This document shows, one piece after another, positions 9,654-22,617 of a DNA stretch of 64,000 nt; positions within the stretch are counted from its first letter, which is position 1; every line of letters begins with the position of its first letter. The DNA is from Paramuribaculum sp. (lineage in GTDB: Bacteria > Bacteroidota > Bacteroidia > Bacteroidales > Muribaculaceae): contig JAIDTT010000082.1 in assembly GCA_029060545.1 (NCBI GenBank), positions 25,294 through 89,293 of the forward strand. The letters are read 5' to 3'. The translations under genes and the position numbers were made by a program. A model generated the notes under the pieces. It ran no database searches, was not told the DNA's origin, and saw only the letters and a program-made list of their open reading frames with translations.

Positions 9654-10865
9654 TCATTGAGCCGTCTGCGATGCCTGTTCGGCTTTCACCGCCTCGGCCA
9701 ACTGACCGAGCGCCTTGAGCAGCTGCGTGCGGGGACACGCGATATTCAGGCGCATAAATCCGCGACCCTGAGTGCCGAACATCGCACCCGAATTGAGAGC
9801 CAGATGCGCTTTGTTGAGGAAGAATTGCTCTATCCATTCCTGATCGGGACTGAGACCTCGACAGTCGAGCCATATCAGGAACGAAGCCTGTGGACGCACC
9901 ACTCGCAGCACAGGAGCGTTCTCCGCGAGGAAGCGCTCCGTAGCCTCGATATTCTCCTCGAGATACGACAGCAGTTCCTCAAGCCAAGGCTCACCATGCT
10001 TGTAGGCCGCCTCTGTAGCTTCGGTGGCGGTAAATAGAGGCGCGGAAAATTCGTTCACCTCCATCCAGTGATAAAAGTCGCGGCGCAGTTCCGGATTGAG
10101 AATAACCATCCATGAGCTACCGAGACCAGGGATATTAAAGGTCTTCGAAGGCGCGCCGAAAGTAATAGACACTGCCGCGGCGTTATCGCTCACCGACGCA
10201 AACGGGATATGACGTATACCGCCGAGCATAAGGTCGCCGTGGATCTCGTCGGATATCACGATCACATTGTATTTGCGGGCAAGGCGAGCCACCTCTTTCA
10301 GAGTGGCCTCATCCCACTGGATACCGACAGGATTGTGAGGATTGCAGAGTATCATCATACGCGGATGCTCTTCGGCAAAAATTCGTTCCAGACCTTCGAG
10401 ATCCATACGGTAACCTACGCCATCGGCAAGCGGCACGAGCGGATTCTCCACCACGATGCGACCGTTTCCTTCAGTGACATTGCGGAACGGATGATACACC
10501 GGCGGCTGTATCACCACCTTATCGCCCTTTTCCGTGAAGAAGTTGAGCACAAAAGCGATACCGCGCACCACTCCGGCCACGAACGCCATACTATCCGTAG
10601 GCACATCCCAACCGTGGCGGCGACGAAGCCAGTCGGCTACCGTAGCCCAATAATCGGCCGGCGGACAGCTATAGCCCAGCACCGGATTGGAAAAGCGCTG
10701 ATTCAAAGCTCCGAGAATCTCCGGACACACAGCAAATTCCATATCGGCAATCCACATCGGGGTCACCGATCCGGCATCTACGCCGTAAAGTTCCACAAGC
10801 GAATCATACTTCATGGCGTGAGTGCCACGACGGTCAATTATAGTGTCGAAATTATATTTTCCCAT
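9654..10865 (-). CDS. MalY/PatB-family PLP aminotransferase (putative C-S lyase)
   Basis: PMWIADMEFAVCPEI, LCNPHNPVGIQW, ISDEIHGDLML, SKTFNIPGL. Confidence 0.85.
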   Translation of the reverse strand: MGKYNFDTIIDRRGTHAMKYDSLVELYGVDAGSVTPMWIADMEFAVCPEILGALNQRFSNPVLGYSCPPADYWATVADWLRRRHGWDVPTDSMAFVAGVVRGIAFVLNFFTEKGDKVVIQPPVYHPFRNVTEGNGRIVVENPLVPLADGVGYRMDLEGLERIFAEEHPRMMILCNPHNPVGIQWDEATLKEVARLARKYNVIVISDEIHGDLMLGGIRHIPFASVSDNAAAVSITFGAPSKTFNIPGLGSSWMVILNPELRRDFYHWMEVNEFSAPLFTATEATEAAYKHGEPWLEELLSYLEENIEATERFLAENAPVLRVVRPQASFLIWLDCRGLSPDQEWIEQFFLNKAHLALNSGAMFGTQGRGFMRLNIACPRTQLLKALGQLAEAVKAEQASQTAQ

Positions 10866-10940
10866 GTCGGTCGGTATTGCCTTTACTAAAAAATTTTACA
10901 CAAAGATACTGAATTATTGCCTATCTTCGTCAAATTTGCG

Positions 10941-10948
10941 TAATTTTG
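10941..10948 (+). promoter_or_regulatory. Bacteroidetes-type -7 element (TAATTTTG)
   Basis: 18 nt upstream of the RelA/SpoT ATG at 10967. Confidence 0.45.
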
Positions 10949-10966
10949 TGAAACAACTATCGCCCT

Positions 10967-13198
10967 ATGGATACCGAAAGAAATCCTAACACCACCGCCG
11001 AGGAAGAAGCTCTGATCGAACACGAGTTTCAAGACCTGCTCAATGGCTATATCAATAGCAATCACCGCAAGAAAGTGGAGATAATAGAGCGCGCCTATCA
11101 CTTTGCCAAGAAAGCTCACGGAGGCATACGCCGCCGGTCAGGCGAACCGTATATACTCCATCCTATTGCTGTGGCCAAAATCGCCTCACGCGAGATAGGA
11201 CTCGGATCCACATCGATCTGTGCCGCGCTGCTCCATGACGTCGTGGAGGACACCGACTACACCGTCGAGGACATCTCGCGCCACTTCGGTCCTAAGATTG
11301 CCGAGCTTGTAAGCGGCCTCACCAAGATCTCCGGCGGCATATTCGGCGACAAAGCATCCCTGCAGGCCGAAAACTTCCGGAAGCTCCTGCTCACCATGTC
11401 GGAGGATATCCGAGTGGTTCTGATCAAGATGGCCGACCGTCTGCACAATATGCGCACACTCGGCTCCATGGCTCCCAACAAGCAGTACAAAATCGCCGGC
11501 GAGACCCTTTACATCTACGCTCCTCTGGCATATCGCCTCGGCCTCTTCAATATCAAGACCGAACTTGAAGATCTCAGTTTCAAATACGAGCATCCTCAGG
11601 CATATCAGGAGATAGCCGATCAACTTCGGGCCTCGGAAGAACGCCGTCAGGCCGTATACTCCGACTTCTCCGCGCCCATACTCGAGCGCCTCAACGGCAT
11701 GAACCTCAAGTATGAGGCGAAAGCCCGGGTGAAGTCCGTCTACTCCATCTGGCGCAAGATGGAGACCAAGAAAATTCCATTCAAGGAGGTCTACGACCTC
11801 TACGCAGTGCGTATCATCTTCGACTGTCCGGATCCCTCCGCCGAAAAGACCGTGGCTTGGAACATCTATGCCGCCATTACCGACCTCTACAAGCTCCATC
11901 CCGAGCGAACTCGCGATTGGATCAACACGCCGAAAGGCAACGGCTACCAAGCCCTCCACCTCACCGTAATGGGCCCCGACGGCAACTGGATAGAGGTACA
12001 GATACGCTCACGCCGCATGGACGAGATCGCTGAAAAGGGCTTTGCCGCCCATTGGAAATATAAAGTTGGCGAAGGCGAGGAAGAGACAGAACTCCATGCA
12101 TGGCTCGCAACCATCAAGGATATTCTCGACGACCCGACACCCGACGCGGTCGACTTCCTCGACACCGTAAAACTCAACCTCTTCGCAGCGGAGATAGTAG
12201 TGTTCACCCCCAAAGGCGAACTCATCACCTTACCCCAGAAAGCTACAGTAATCGACGTGGCCTTCACCCTCCACTCCGAACTTGGCTCGCATTGCATCGC
12301 CGGCAAAGTCAATCATAAACTCGTACCTCTTAGCTATCGTCTCAACAGCGGCGATCAGGTAGAGATTCTCACATCCAAGTCCCAGACTCCGAAACCCGAG
12401 TGGGAGCAGTTCATGGCCTCGGCCAAAGCCCGCACGCGCCTGCGCCGAGCCCTCCGTGCCGAAGTTGCACCCGACATCGAGAAAGGCAAGGAGATACTTG
12501 CCCGATTCCTTGAAAGAGCCCAGGTAGAGGCCACCAACGAGGTCATCACCAAGATGATGGCATTTTACAAGATCCCTACTCGCGACGATCTGTATATGCG
12601 GCTCGGCACCGGGTCCCTCTCTCTTGAGGGCTATATACTCAAAGACTCCCCCACTACCTCACCGAGCCTTCTCAAAAAGATATTCCGCATCGGCACCTCC
12701 AAAAAGGCTACAGCAGAAACTACCCCGGCGCCTCCCAAGCCGAAGATCAACCCGAAGGAGGTGTACAAGCTCCATATCACCGGTGAAGGTCAGAACTTCG
12801 TGTTCGCGCCCTGCTGCCGACCGGTGCCCGGCGACGACGTGATGGGATTTATCAACGACGACGGCGACCTCGAAGTACACTCCCTCTCGTGCCCCCGTGC
12901 ACAGGTTCTTAAGGCAGGCTACGGCCCGCGCATCGTGGCCACCCAGTGGGAATCCGTACAGAAGTCCATGCCCGCAACCATCGTAGTGGAAGGTGTCGAC
13001 CGCCACGGAGTACTCCACGAACTCACAGGCATAATATCCAACCAGCTCAATATCGACATCCGTGCACTCAACATCTCTACCCATGCCGAAGTATTCGAAT
13101 GCCGGCTCGACGTACTCGTGCACAACACCGGCGACATAGCCGCCCTCTGCGCCAAGCTCAAGAAAATCGACGGAGTGCAGAGCGCCGTCCGCCATTAA
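10967..13198 (+). CDS. spoT: RelA/SpoT-family bifunctional (p)ppGpp synthetase/hydrolase
   Basis: HD hydrolase (LLHDVVEDTDYT), synthetase (YDLYAVRIIF, NGYQALHLTV), TGS and ACT domains. Confidence 0.93.
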   Translation: MDTERNPNTTAEEEALIEHEFQDLLNGYINSNHRKKVEIIERAYHFAKKAHGGIRRRSGEPYILHPIAVAKIASREIGLGSTSICAALLHDVVEDTDYTVEDISRHFGPKIAELVSGLTKISGGIFGDKASLQAENFRKLLLTMSEDIRVVLIKMADRLHNMRTLGSMAPNKQYKIAGETLYIYAPLAYRLGLFNIKTELEDLSFKYEHPQAYQEIADQLRASEERRQAVYSDFSAPILERLNGMNLKYEAKARVKSVYSIWRKMETKKIPFKEVYDLYAVRIIFDCPDPSAEKTVAWNIYAAITDLYKLHPERTRDWINTPKGNGYQALHLTVMGPDGNWIEVQIRSRRMDEIAEKGFAAHWKYKVGEGEEETELHAWLATIKDILDDPTPDAVDFLDTVKLNLFAAEIVVFTPKGELITLPQKATVIDVAFTLHSELGSHCIAGKVNHKLVPLSYRLNSGDQVEILTSKSQTPKPEWEQFMASAKARTRLRRALRAEVAPDIEKGKEILARFLERAQVEATNEVITKMMAFYKIPTRDDLYMRLGTGSLSLEGYILKDSPTTSPSLLKKIFRIGTSKKATAETTPAPPKPKINPKEVYKLHITGEGQNFVFAPCCRPVPGDDVMGFINDDGDLEVHSLSCPRAQVLKAGYGPRIVATQWESVQKSMPATIVVEGVDRHGVLHELTGIISNQLNIDIRALNISTHAEVFECRLDVLVHNTGDIAALCAKLKKIDGVQSAVRH

Positions 13199-13216
13199 CA
13201 ATCACCTTACAAGCCA

Positions 13217-15265
13217 ATGAAGCGACCCAAGATAGAAGACCTGCGCCGTCCGTCGGTGATCCACGCGCTGATGTTCGCAGCGGCGGTCATACTCCTGTTC
13301 CTCGCCATACCGTCAGCCGAGACCGACGGTTACGAGTACACCGTGGGGCGACCGTGGAACTATGATGCTCTTGTGGCCAACATTGATATCGAGCTCTTCC
13401 GCGATCCCGAGACTCAGAAGCATCTCGAGGATTCAATGAAAGCCAACGCCGAAAAGGTATATTACCGCAACGACGATATCGCCGAAGAGGTAATCCACGA
13501 CTTCAGCAATGCCCTGTATAATGTCGACGAACTCCGCAACGCCGGCGCTTTCCGCCGTCGTCTCATCGAGAATCTGCGACAGATCTACGCACAGGGCATC
13601 ATCGCCCTCGACGAGTCGGGCGACAAGATGCCGCCCATGATAAGTATGCGCACATCCGACAACGGCCGCACGCCCAATCAGCCCACATCTTCATTCTACA
13701 CCTTCGCGTCAGCCCACTCCGATATGCAGCAGATGCTAAATTCGCAACCCGATCTGCGCGAAGCCCTTTCCGGCATAAGTCTCAATCCGCGCCCCAACAT
13801 CCTCCCCGACTCGGTGATGACAAGTATGGAGTTGCGCAATATCGAGGCATTCGCCCGTTCACCCATCGGTATGGTACCGCGTGGCGAGACCATCATCGAC
13901 CGTGGCGAGATAGTCACTCCGCGTGCCGCCCAGATTATATCCACCTACGAGAAGAAACTCGAGCGACAGGGTCTCACCGCCGACTATGGCCTCGACCTCA
14001 GCGCACTCGGATCACTTCTGGTCATAGCATCGCTCATGCTCATGCTCTTCGCCTACGTCTACATCTTCCGCCCCGATTACTATAAGAACAATCGCATACT
14101 GGCGCTACTCACCATCATGGTGGTAGCTTTCACATTCTTCGCAGCCATACTCAACGGCTCCTTCGAGCGCGGAATATACCTCGTGCCCATCACCATAGTA
14201 CCGATAGTGCTCGTAGTATTCCTCGACTCCCGCACAGCATTCTTCACATATATCACTACCGTACTGCTGTGTGCCGTGATCACCCACTATATGTGGGACT
14301 TCATACTCATCCAGACCCTCGCCGGATTTGTAGCCATGGCCTCAATCCGCGAACTCAGCAAGCGTTCGCAACTTCTGGTAGCCGCACTGCTCGTATTCGC
14401 GGCCTACACCATAGCTTACATATCCATCACACTGATGACCACCGGTAGCCCCTCCAACATCGAGAGCGGTATGCTCGGCGCACTTGGCATCAACGCCCTC
14501 CTCATATCATTTGCTTATGTAGTGATATTCCTCATCGAGAAAGCATTCGGATTCATATCCCGCGTCACTCTCGTAGAGCTATCCGACATCAATCATCCCC
14601 TCCTCCACGAGCTCTCGCAGGAATGTCCGGGCACCTTCCAGCATTCTATGGCCGTGAGCAATATGGCCGCGGCGGCAGCTGCCAAGATCGGCGCCAACGT
14701 ACAGCTCGTCCGCACAGGCGCACTCTATCACGACATAGGCAAGACAGCCAATCCCGCCTTCTTCACCGAAAATCAGCGCGGCATCAATCCACACGAAGCA
14801 CTCACACCACACCAAAGCGCCAAGATCGTCATAGACCATATCCACGAAGGCCTGCGCAAAGCCGAGAAAGCGAAGCTTCCTCCCCGTCTGCGCGATTTCA
14901 TCTCCGAGCACCACGGCCGCGGCAAAGCCCGATACTTCTATAATACATATTGCAATCAGCACCCCAACGAGGAAGTAGATCCGGCACCCTTCACCTATCC
15001 CGGTCCGAATCCGCGCAGCGTGGAGACATCGATAATGATGATGGCCGATGCCGTGGAAGCCGCCTCACGCTCACTCAAGGAGCATACCCCTGAAGCCATA
15101 AGCGCACTCGTCAACAAGATCATCGACTCGCAGGTGGCCGAAGGGCTCCACAACGACTCCCCCATCTCCTTCCGCGACATCAGCGAGATAAAGCGCTCGT
15201 TCGAGTCTACGCTCCGCACCATGTATCATTCACGCATTTCCTATCCCGAATTGGCCCGTAAATAA
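13217..15265 (+). CDS. 7TM-HD family phosphohydrolase (PgpH-like, putative c-di-AMP phosphodiesterase)
   Basis: Extracellular domain, multi-TM block, then HD region (ECPGTFQHSMAVSNMAAAAA, LYHDIGKTANPAFFTENQ). Confidence 0.85.
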   Translation: MKRPKIEDLRRPSVIHALMFAAAVILLFLAIPSAETDGYEYTVGRPWNYDALVANIDIELFRDPETQKHLEDSMKANAEKVYYRNDDIAEEVIHDFSNALYNVDELRNAGAFRRRLIENLRQIYAQGIIALDESGDKMPPMISMRTSDNGRTPNQPTSSFYTFASAHSDMQQMLNSQPDLREALSGISLNPRPNILPDSVMTSMELRNIEAFARSPIGMVPRGETIIDRGEIVTPRAAQIISTYEKKLERQGLTADYGLDLSALGSLLVIASLMLMLFAYVYIFRPDYYKNNRILALLTIMVVAFTFFAAILNGSFERGIYLVPITIVPIVLVVFLDSRTAFFTYITTVLLCAVITHYMWDFILIQTLAGFVAMASIRELSKRSQLLVAALLVFAAYTIAYISITLMTTGSPSNIESGMLGALGINALLISFAYVVIFLIEKAFGFISRVTLVELSDINHPLLHELSQECPGTFQHSMAVSNMAAAAAAKIGANVQLVRTGALYHDIGKTANPAFFTENQRGINPHEALTPHQSAKIVIDHIHEGLRKAEKAKLPPRLRDFISEHHGRGKARYFYNTYCNQHPNEEVDPAPFTYPGPNPRSVETSIMMMADAVEAASRSLKEHTPEAISALVNKIIDSQVAEGLHNDSPISFRDISEIKRSFESTLRTMYHSRISYPELARK

Positions 15266-15297
15266 TCTCCACAGGGCTTTCATACGTTATATAATAT

Positions 15298-15831
15298 ATG
15301 TCGATATTCTTCACCATACTTACAATATGCGCCGTAGCCGCCTCATTGGCAGGCGTATTTCTGTCGTGGCGCTGGAGTGCCATACCCGCGTGGCTTGCGA
15401 TCGTGCCTATGTACTTCATCGACGGCCGGCCCGTCACCGGCTCCACACTCCTCTTCTGGGGCGTAGCATGCGCCATAGCGCTCGGCATCAACGTCCTCCT
15501 TCCGCAGCCCGTAGTACGCAGCCGGGTAGGAATGCCTTATATGGTAGTAGGCGCACTCGCTGGTGCATTTGCCGGGATGCTCATGCCCCTGCAACAGGCC
15601 GGAATGATACTCGGCGCCGTAGCAGGCCTGCTGCTCGGAGCCATAGCTTATAGCCGTACCCCCGCAAGCTCTGCCAAAGGGCTCCTCTTCCCCACACGCC
15701 GGTGGTTCAACTATACCTGTGCCAAGGGATTCCCCGTCGTTGTGACCATAGCCACAGCAGCTATCGCAATAATGGCGGTAGTCCGTATCTCTTACACCAC
15801 GGTTACATCGATCTCTTCTATTGCGGTATGA
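15298..15831 (+). CDS. Hypothetical multi-pass membrane protein
   Basis: Long hydrophobic ORF; its stop overlaps the next start (ATGA, 15828-15831). Confidence 0.6.
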   Translation: MSIFFTILTICAVAASLAGVFLSWRWSAIPAWLAIVPMYFIDGRPVTGSTLLFWGVACAIALGINVLLPQPVVRSRVGMPYMVVGALAGAFAGMLMPLQQAGMILGAVAGLLLGAIAYSRTPASSAKGLLFPTRRWFNYTCAKGFPVVVTIATAAIAIMAVVRISYTTVTSISSIAV

Positions 15832-16544
15832 AACGAATCCTGCTTCTACTACTTCTGGCGGTAATAAGCATCGGCGCTTCAGCCGAGACCACCATATTCG
15901 ACCGTATCAAGCGCACACGGCCTGATTTTGCCGAGATAAAAAAGCAGATCAACGACCGCACTTCGGATTACTACTATCCTCGTCTCATGGAGGAGTATCT
16001 ACGCAACGATACCCTCATGAAACTCGACAAATACCGATACCTATACCTCGGCTACTCCCTCCAGGAAGACTACAACCCCTACCGTGAACCGGCATTCACC
16101 AACCTCACCGCCAACACTGTCACACCGGCCAACATGACTTCAACCCAGTGCGACACAATAATACACTACGCCAATCTCGCGCTCGAAGACAATCCGTTTG
16201 ACCTCCAGCAGATGGCCGTACTCATTTCCGCCCTGCGCCAGCGTGGACGCACCGGTCTGGCCGACATCTGGCAGTATAAATTCAACTACATCCTTATGGC
16301 AATCGTATCCACCGGCACAGGTCTCGACGAAGATAACGCCTGGTACGTGATCGAGCCACAACACGAGTATATCCTCCTGAATATGATGGGATATACCGTC
16401 ACCAACCATCTCTTCTACGAGCCGGCATTCGAATACCTCACCGTAGTCGACGCTCGGGGAGCCAATGCCGACGGATTCTATTTCAACATTAAGCATCTGC
16501 TCGAGGAATACTACCGGAAATTCCCCGACGATCTCAACGACTAA
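15828..16544 (+). CDS. Secreted DUF4919-like hypothetical protein
   Basis: Start trimmed to ATG 15828 (MKRILLLLLLAVISIGASAE signal peptide); the longer ORF in the track is an N-terminal overextension. Confidence 0.7.
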   Translation: MKRILLLLLLAVISIGASAETTIFDRIKRTRPDFAEIKKQINDRTSDYYYPRLMEEYLRNDTLMKLDKYRYLYLGYSLQEDYNPYREPAFTNLTANTVTPANMTSTQCDTIIHYANLALEDNPFDLQQMAVLISALRQRGRTGLADIWQYKFNYILMAIVSTGTGLDEDNAWYVIEPQHEYILLNMMGYTVTNHLFYEPAFEYLTVVDARGANADGFYFNIKHLLEEYYRKFPDDLND

Positions 16545-19702
<3,158 letters not shown>

Positions 19703-19703
<1 letters not shown>

Positions 19704-20959
19704 TGAATACCACGACCGCACTTACCCGCTCCGATATTGAAATCATGGCTCCCGTAGGGAGTTACGAATCCCTCTACGCCGCCATCGATGCAGGCGCCAA
19801 CGCCGTCTACTTCGGCGTCGAAGGACTCAATATGCGCGCCCGTTCGTCGGTCAACTTCACCCTCGACGACCTGCACCGTATAGCCGCCATCGCTTCCGAG
19901 CGTGGCGTCAAGACATACCTCACGGTCAACACCATAATCTACGACGATGATATCCCCACCTGCCGCGCCGTGATCGATGCCGCGCGGCAGGCGGGCATCA
20001 CCGCCATCATAGCATCCGACATAGCTGCCATCACATACGCCCGCTCAATCGGTGTCGAAGTGCATATATCCACACAATTGAGCATCAGCAACATCGAAGC
20101 CGTGCGCTTCTACTCCGCGTTTGCCGACGTAGTAGTGCTCGCCCGCGAGCTCTCGCTCGATCAGGTAGCCGCCATCCACCACGCCATCATCGACGAAGAC
20201 ATACGCGGCCCCAAAGGCGAACTCGTGCAGATCGAAATGTTCTGCCACGGAGCCCTATGCATGGCCGTAAGCGGTAAGTGCTACCTCAGCCTCCACCAGA
20301 TGAACTCCTCCGCCAACCGCGGAGCCTGCACCCAGATCTGCCGGCGCAGCTACCGCGTCACCGACCTTGAGACAGGCGACGAACTCCAGGTCGACAACAA
20401 ATACATCATGTCGCCAAAAGACCTAAAGACCATCCACTTCCTTCCCCGCATGCTCCAGGCCGGAGTGAGAGTACTCAAGATCGAAGGACGCGCCCGCGGC
20501 CCCGAATACGTAAGCATCGCCGTGCGGTGCTACTCCGAAGCCGTCGAAGCCATCTGCTCCGGCACATACTCCGACGAGAAAGTAGCCGGATGGGATGAGC
20601 AGCTCACCAAAATCTTCAATCGCGGATTCTGGGATGGCTACTACCTCGGCCAGCGCCTCGGCGAGTGGTCAGCCAAATACGGCTCCTCCGCCACCCGCGT
20701 CAAGCGCTACGCAGCCAAGGGCGTGCGTTACTTCTCGCGCCTCGGCGTAGCCGAATTTTACGTCGAGAGCGGCAGCGTGCGCGTAGGCGACGAAATCATC
20801 ATCACCGGCCCCACCACAGGCGCCTTGATACTCACCGTCGACGAATTGCGCGTCGATCTCAAGCCAGTCGAAGAAGCCACCAAAGGCCAGAGCTTCTCCA
20901 TCGCCGTCCCATCCAAGATCCGCCCCTCCGACCGCCTCTACGTCTGGGATCCCAAATAA
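19703..20959 (+). CDS. U32 family peptidase (YegQ/TrhP-like)
   Basis: EIMAPVGSYESLYAAIDAGANAVYFGV; MFCHGALCMAVSGKCYLS; NRGACTQICRR. Overlaps the previous stop (TAATG). Confidence 0.9.
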
Positions 20960-20969
20960 TCCCACCTCA

Positions 20970-21527
20970 TTATTTTTGCGAATTACGACACTCGATGCGC
21001 CCGCGTGTCATCTGTTCGCGTATCCCTCCACACTCAACAAAGTCCGCTTTAGCCCTCTCTATCAACTTACGCAGAAATACATCGGCCTGATGAATCAGAG
21101 TCACCGCCAGATTAGCAGCCATCTCTGCAGTGCACTTATCGAACAAATCTCGATAAAATGCCGAGTCATTATTGGCGCAGCATAGTCTCCGCAACTTGTC
21201 AAGCCGCTGATTTCCCATTTGCCATAGAGAAAGATTGTTGACTCGCAGATAATCTTCAAAATCCAGCAACAACTCCTGAAGCGACGCCTTGGCCACATTC
21301 AGAAGCTTGATTTCCGTTTCCCGCGAAGTAGTAGAAGCCACACATCCCTCAGCAATATTCTGCTTACCACTTCTGGCAGCCTGAACCATTTGATCAATAG
21401 TGCGGTCACCTATCGACAGATATTTGCGCGTAAATAGCACCGTCACATCATAGATGCATTCCGCCTTCTAAAAAGCAATCAGATCGCGAAAATTACCGCG
21501 CAGTGGCAGAAAAGATGGCTTAGTCAT
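20970..21527 (-). pseudogene. Four-helix-bundle (S23/IVP-like) protein gene with an in-frame amber codon at codon 20
   Basis: Manual translation: MTKPSFLPLRGNFRDLIAF-TAG-KAECIYDVTVLFTRKYLSIGDRTIDQMVQAARSGKQNIAEG. TAG at 21470-21468; ATG at 21527. The ORF track reports only the downstream GTG-start fragment (20970-21446). Confidence 0.75.
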
Positions 21528-21583
21528 ATCGGTTATAGGTCTTATTGGTCCAATTAGCCTTATTAGTCTTATAATCTGCAAAC
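21528..21583. repeat. Degenerate ~9-nt repeat leader abutting the four-helix-bundle start codon
   Basis: Minus strand: TTATAAGAC TAATAAGGC TAATTGGACC AATAAGACC TATAACCGAT-ATG. Confidence 0.6.
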
Positions 21584-21652
21584 TTAGTCAAATTTAGCGA
21601 GCCTCCAAAACAAAAAATCTCCTTTGGCTTGCCTCACAAATTTTTGTCCCGG

Positions 21653-21672
21653 AAGCGAACTTCAGTTCGCTT
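21653..21672. repeat. Palindrome AAGCGAACT-TC-AGTTCGCTT
   Basis: Perfect 9-bp arms, 2-nt loop. Confidence 0.7.
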
Positions 21673-21715
21673 AAAGCCACACCCTTAACTTTTCTCCGGT
21701 TTCCACAACATCGCA

Positions 21716-21747
21716 GGGAACATCGCTTCGCGATGTAGCAGATTCCC
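21716..21747. repeat. Palindrome GGGAACATCGC-TTC-GCGATG...TTCCC
   Basis: Inverted repeat ACATCGC/GCGATGT with outer GGGAA/TTCCC. Confidence 0.6.
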
Positions 21748-21754
21748 AGCCGAT

Positions 21755-21779
21755 TGTAGGGATGTACCCTGGTACATCC
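21755..21779 (+). repeat. REP-like element TGTAGGG-ATGTACC-CT-GGTACAT-CC
   Basis: GTAG head followed by a perfect hairpin with 2-nt loop. Confidence 0.7.
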
Positions 21780-21943
21780 TCCTTTTCCGCATCCACCATT
21801 TCAGCACCCCCATCAATCCTGCATCCCGCAATTGAGCATCTTGTACCTTCAGAAGGGCAGGCGCCTCTTCATATATCACTACCTATTACTCCACCACAGG
21901 GACGTCTATATGCAAATCCTCACACACTTTCGCACTGATTTCA

Positions 21944-22423
21944 TTAATCCCATAGATGCAGTCTCCAAGGAATTCTGTTGTCAGTATGATTCATTTCTGA
22001 TGGCTTCAAGCCGTAATAGCACATCGCCTTTTCATATTCATTTTTGGTGGCATATTCATATACTTCATAATCATCCGCACAATCAGCACTTGAAGTAATT
22101 AAAAATTTAATTATGCAATACTTTGCTATTATTTTACCTTCACGATCGGTGCATACTACTACAATGTAACTATTATTCCAAAATATTTGATAAGGAACCC
22201 CATCCAAACTAATACCGCTAAAACCTTTTTCTGAAGGATTACGAGAATAATACAACCCTGGTAAAGGTCTACCGTCAGAAGAATTGGCCATTGTTTCTAC
22301 TAAATAGAAATTTGTATCTCCGATACGTTTATACTGTAAAAGATCTACACATGCTGCTAAAAAAACCGATATAGGGATTAGAACTATCATTAATGATAAT
22401 CGTCTAATAATATCTTTTTTCAT
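21944..22423 (-). CDS. Small putative lipoprotein of unknown function (possible immunity-type protein)
   Basis: Signal with lipobox-like FLAAC; start overlaps an upstream stop (ATGA, 22423-22420). Confidence 0.6.
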   Translation of the reverse strand: MKKDIIRRLSLMIVLIPISVFLAACVDLLQYKRIGDTNFYLVETMANSSDGRPLPGLYYSRNPSEKGFSGISLDGVPYQIFWNNSYIVVVCTDREGKIIAKYCIIKFLITSSADCADDYEVYEYATKNEYEKAMCYYGLKPSEMNHTDNRIPWRLHLWD

Positions 22424-22617
22424 TTGCGCACTCTCTTAATATAAAATTGGTAAGTATTTCCAAACTTCCTTCCCTGACTACGTCTATGGTTATTCAAAAA
22501 TGGAATATGGTATCCAAGTGATGTTACGCTCTTTGAATCCGTGACAACATTATTTATGTATTGCCCATCTTTACTACTACATCCATCGTATCGATATGTA
22601 CCAATAACCTGTTCCCA
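22424..22617 (-). pseudogene. 3' stub of a gene lacking a start codon (possible polymorphic-toxin C-terminus)
   Basis: 65 sense codons directly after the YifB TGA: WEQVIGTYRYDGCSSKDGQYINNVVTDSKSVTSLGYHIPFLNNHRRSQGRKFGNTYQFYIKRVRK*; stop overlaps the lipoprotein ATG. AT-rich relative to yifB. Confidence 0.5.
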
